Origin: CAZEAN01 sp964510225
GTDB taxonomy: Bacteria > Planctomycetota > Planctomycetia > Isosphaerales > Isosphaeraceae
Direction of reading: 5' to 3'
Length of the DNA: 6,219 nucleotides
Assembly: GCA_964510225.1 (NCBI GenBank)
Contig: CAZEAN010000217.1
Coordinates: 1 to 6,219 of the forward strand
How positions within the stretch are numbered: position 1 is the stretch's first letter; the number at the start of each line of letters is the position of its first letter. Positions 5,713 to 6,219 of the stretch are shown here, in pieces. The position numbers and the translations under genes were made by a program. A model generated the notes under the pieces. The model did not search any database and was not told where the DNA came from. It saw only the letters and a program-made list of their open reading frames with translations.

Positions 5713-6219
5713 TTAGCCCACCGAGCCTTCCATTTGAAGTTGAATCAGCTTGTTCATCTCCACGGCATACTCCATCGGGAGTTCTCGGACCAATGGCTCG
5801 ATGAACCCGGCAACGATCATCGTGGAGGCTTCTGCCTCGGAGAGTCCCCGGCTCTGAAGATAGAACAACTGCTCTTCGCCAATCTTCGAGACTGAAGCTT
5901 CGTGACCGAGCTTGACATCGTCTTCGTCGATCTCAATATACGGGTAGGTGTCAGATCGGCTTTCAGGGTCGAGGATCAAGGCATCACAGACAACATTGGA
6001 CTTTGATCCCTTGGCACCGTCGGCAACCTTGAGAAGCCCTCGGTAGCTGGATCGTCCGCCGTCCTTACTAATTGACTTCGAGACAATCCGTGAACTGGTA
6101 TGAGGCGCCTCGTGAACCACCTTACCGCCGGCGTCTTGGTGCTGACCTCGACCGGCGAAGGCGATCGAAAGAATCTCGCCGCGAGCACCTGGACCCCGCA
6201 TGTGGATGGCGGGATATTT
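5713..6219 (-). CDS. sufB: SUF scaffold subunit SufB, C-terminal part (runs off right edge)
   Basis: The last 168 codons of a protein usually about 470 aa long; the frame is open at the right edge. Hallmarks in order are MRGPGARGEILSIAFAGRG, GQHQDAGGKVVH, SRSDTYPYIEI, LGHEASVSKIGEEQLFYL and a terminal ELPMEYAVEMNKLIQLQMEG. The conserved HE pair of LGHEA is present. The position of E. coli SufB Cys405 (PYIEC) is Ile here, as in Bacillus and Mycobacterium SufB as I recall them, so this is the Gram-positive-type subgroup rather than a defect. It precedes sufD by 92 bases. The N-terminal part, and probably sufC and any regulator, lie outside the window. Confidence 0.96.
   Translation of the reverse strand, partial: KYPAIHMRGPGARGEILSIAFAGRGQHQDAGGKVVHEAPHTSSRIVSKSISKDGGRSSYRGLLKVADGAKGSKSNVVCDALILDPESRSDTYPYIEIDEDDVKLGHEASVSKIGEEQLFYLQSRGLSEAEASTMIVAGFIEPLVRELPMEYAVEMNKLIQLQMEGSVG

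Overview
The window most resembles a bacterial chromosome segment. The best guess is a planctomycete-type organism, held with modest confidence. The reasons are the two-PDZ HtrA protease whose second PDZ domain looks planctomycete-like, the several non-ATG starts, and the weak or absent Shine-Dalgarno sites in front of several genes. The Fe-S genes themselves look closest to actinobacterial relatives. No marker gene settles the taxonomy.

Left part, minus strand (1-539): the N-terminal 67 codons of quinolinate synthase NadA run off the left edge. An ATGA overlap joins them to a possible 113-aa ORF of unknown function. Divergently, on the plus strand, lies a complete secreted HtrA/Deg serine protease (597-2030).

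Middle (2031-2434): this looks empty but is structured. It holds a 13-bp perfect inverted repeat whose right arm overlaps the -35 box and spacer of a good sigma70-like promoter (TTGAAT-17 bp-TATGAT). A short dyad sits at the predicted start of transcription. Downstream is a 49-codon ORF for a strongly basic peptide (21 Lys/Arg, one acidic residue). An imperfect hairpin lies where this unit meets the convergent Suf cluster.

Right part, minus strand (2435-6219), transcribed right to left: sufB (C-terminal 168 codons only) - sufD - sseA (thiosulfate/mercaptopyruvate sulfurtransferase) - sufE - sufT-like DUF59 gene. SufB and SufD are scaffold subunits of the SUF Fe-S cluster assembly complex. SufE carries persulfide sulfur, and SufT-like proteins act in Fe-S maturation. 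Where a cysteine desulfurase (SufS) might be expected beside SufE, the window has an SseA-type rhodanese with the CRIGER active loop. The sseA-sufE pair resembles the neighbouring Rv3283/Rv3284 pair of Mycobacterium tuberculosis, here embedded in a Suf cluster. This suggests, but does not prove, that a rhodanese feeds or tunes sulfur delivery to SufBCD. SufC and any SufS would have to lie outside the window. NadA, a [4Fe-4S] enzyme, lies about 2.2 kb from the cluster.

I found no tRNA, rRNA, CRISPR array, insertion sequence or phage gene.
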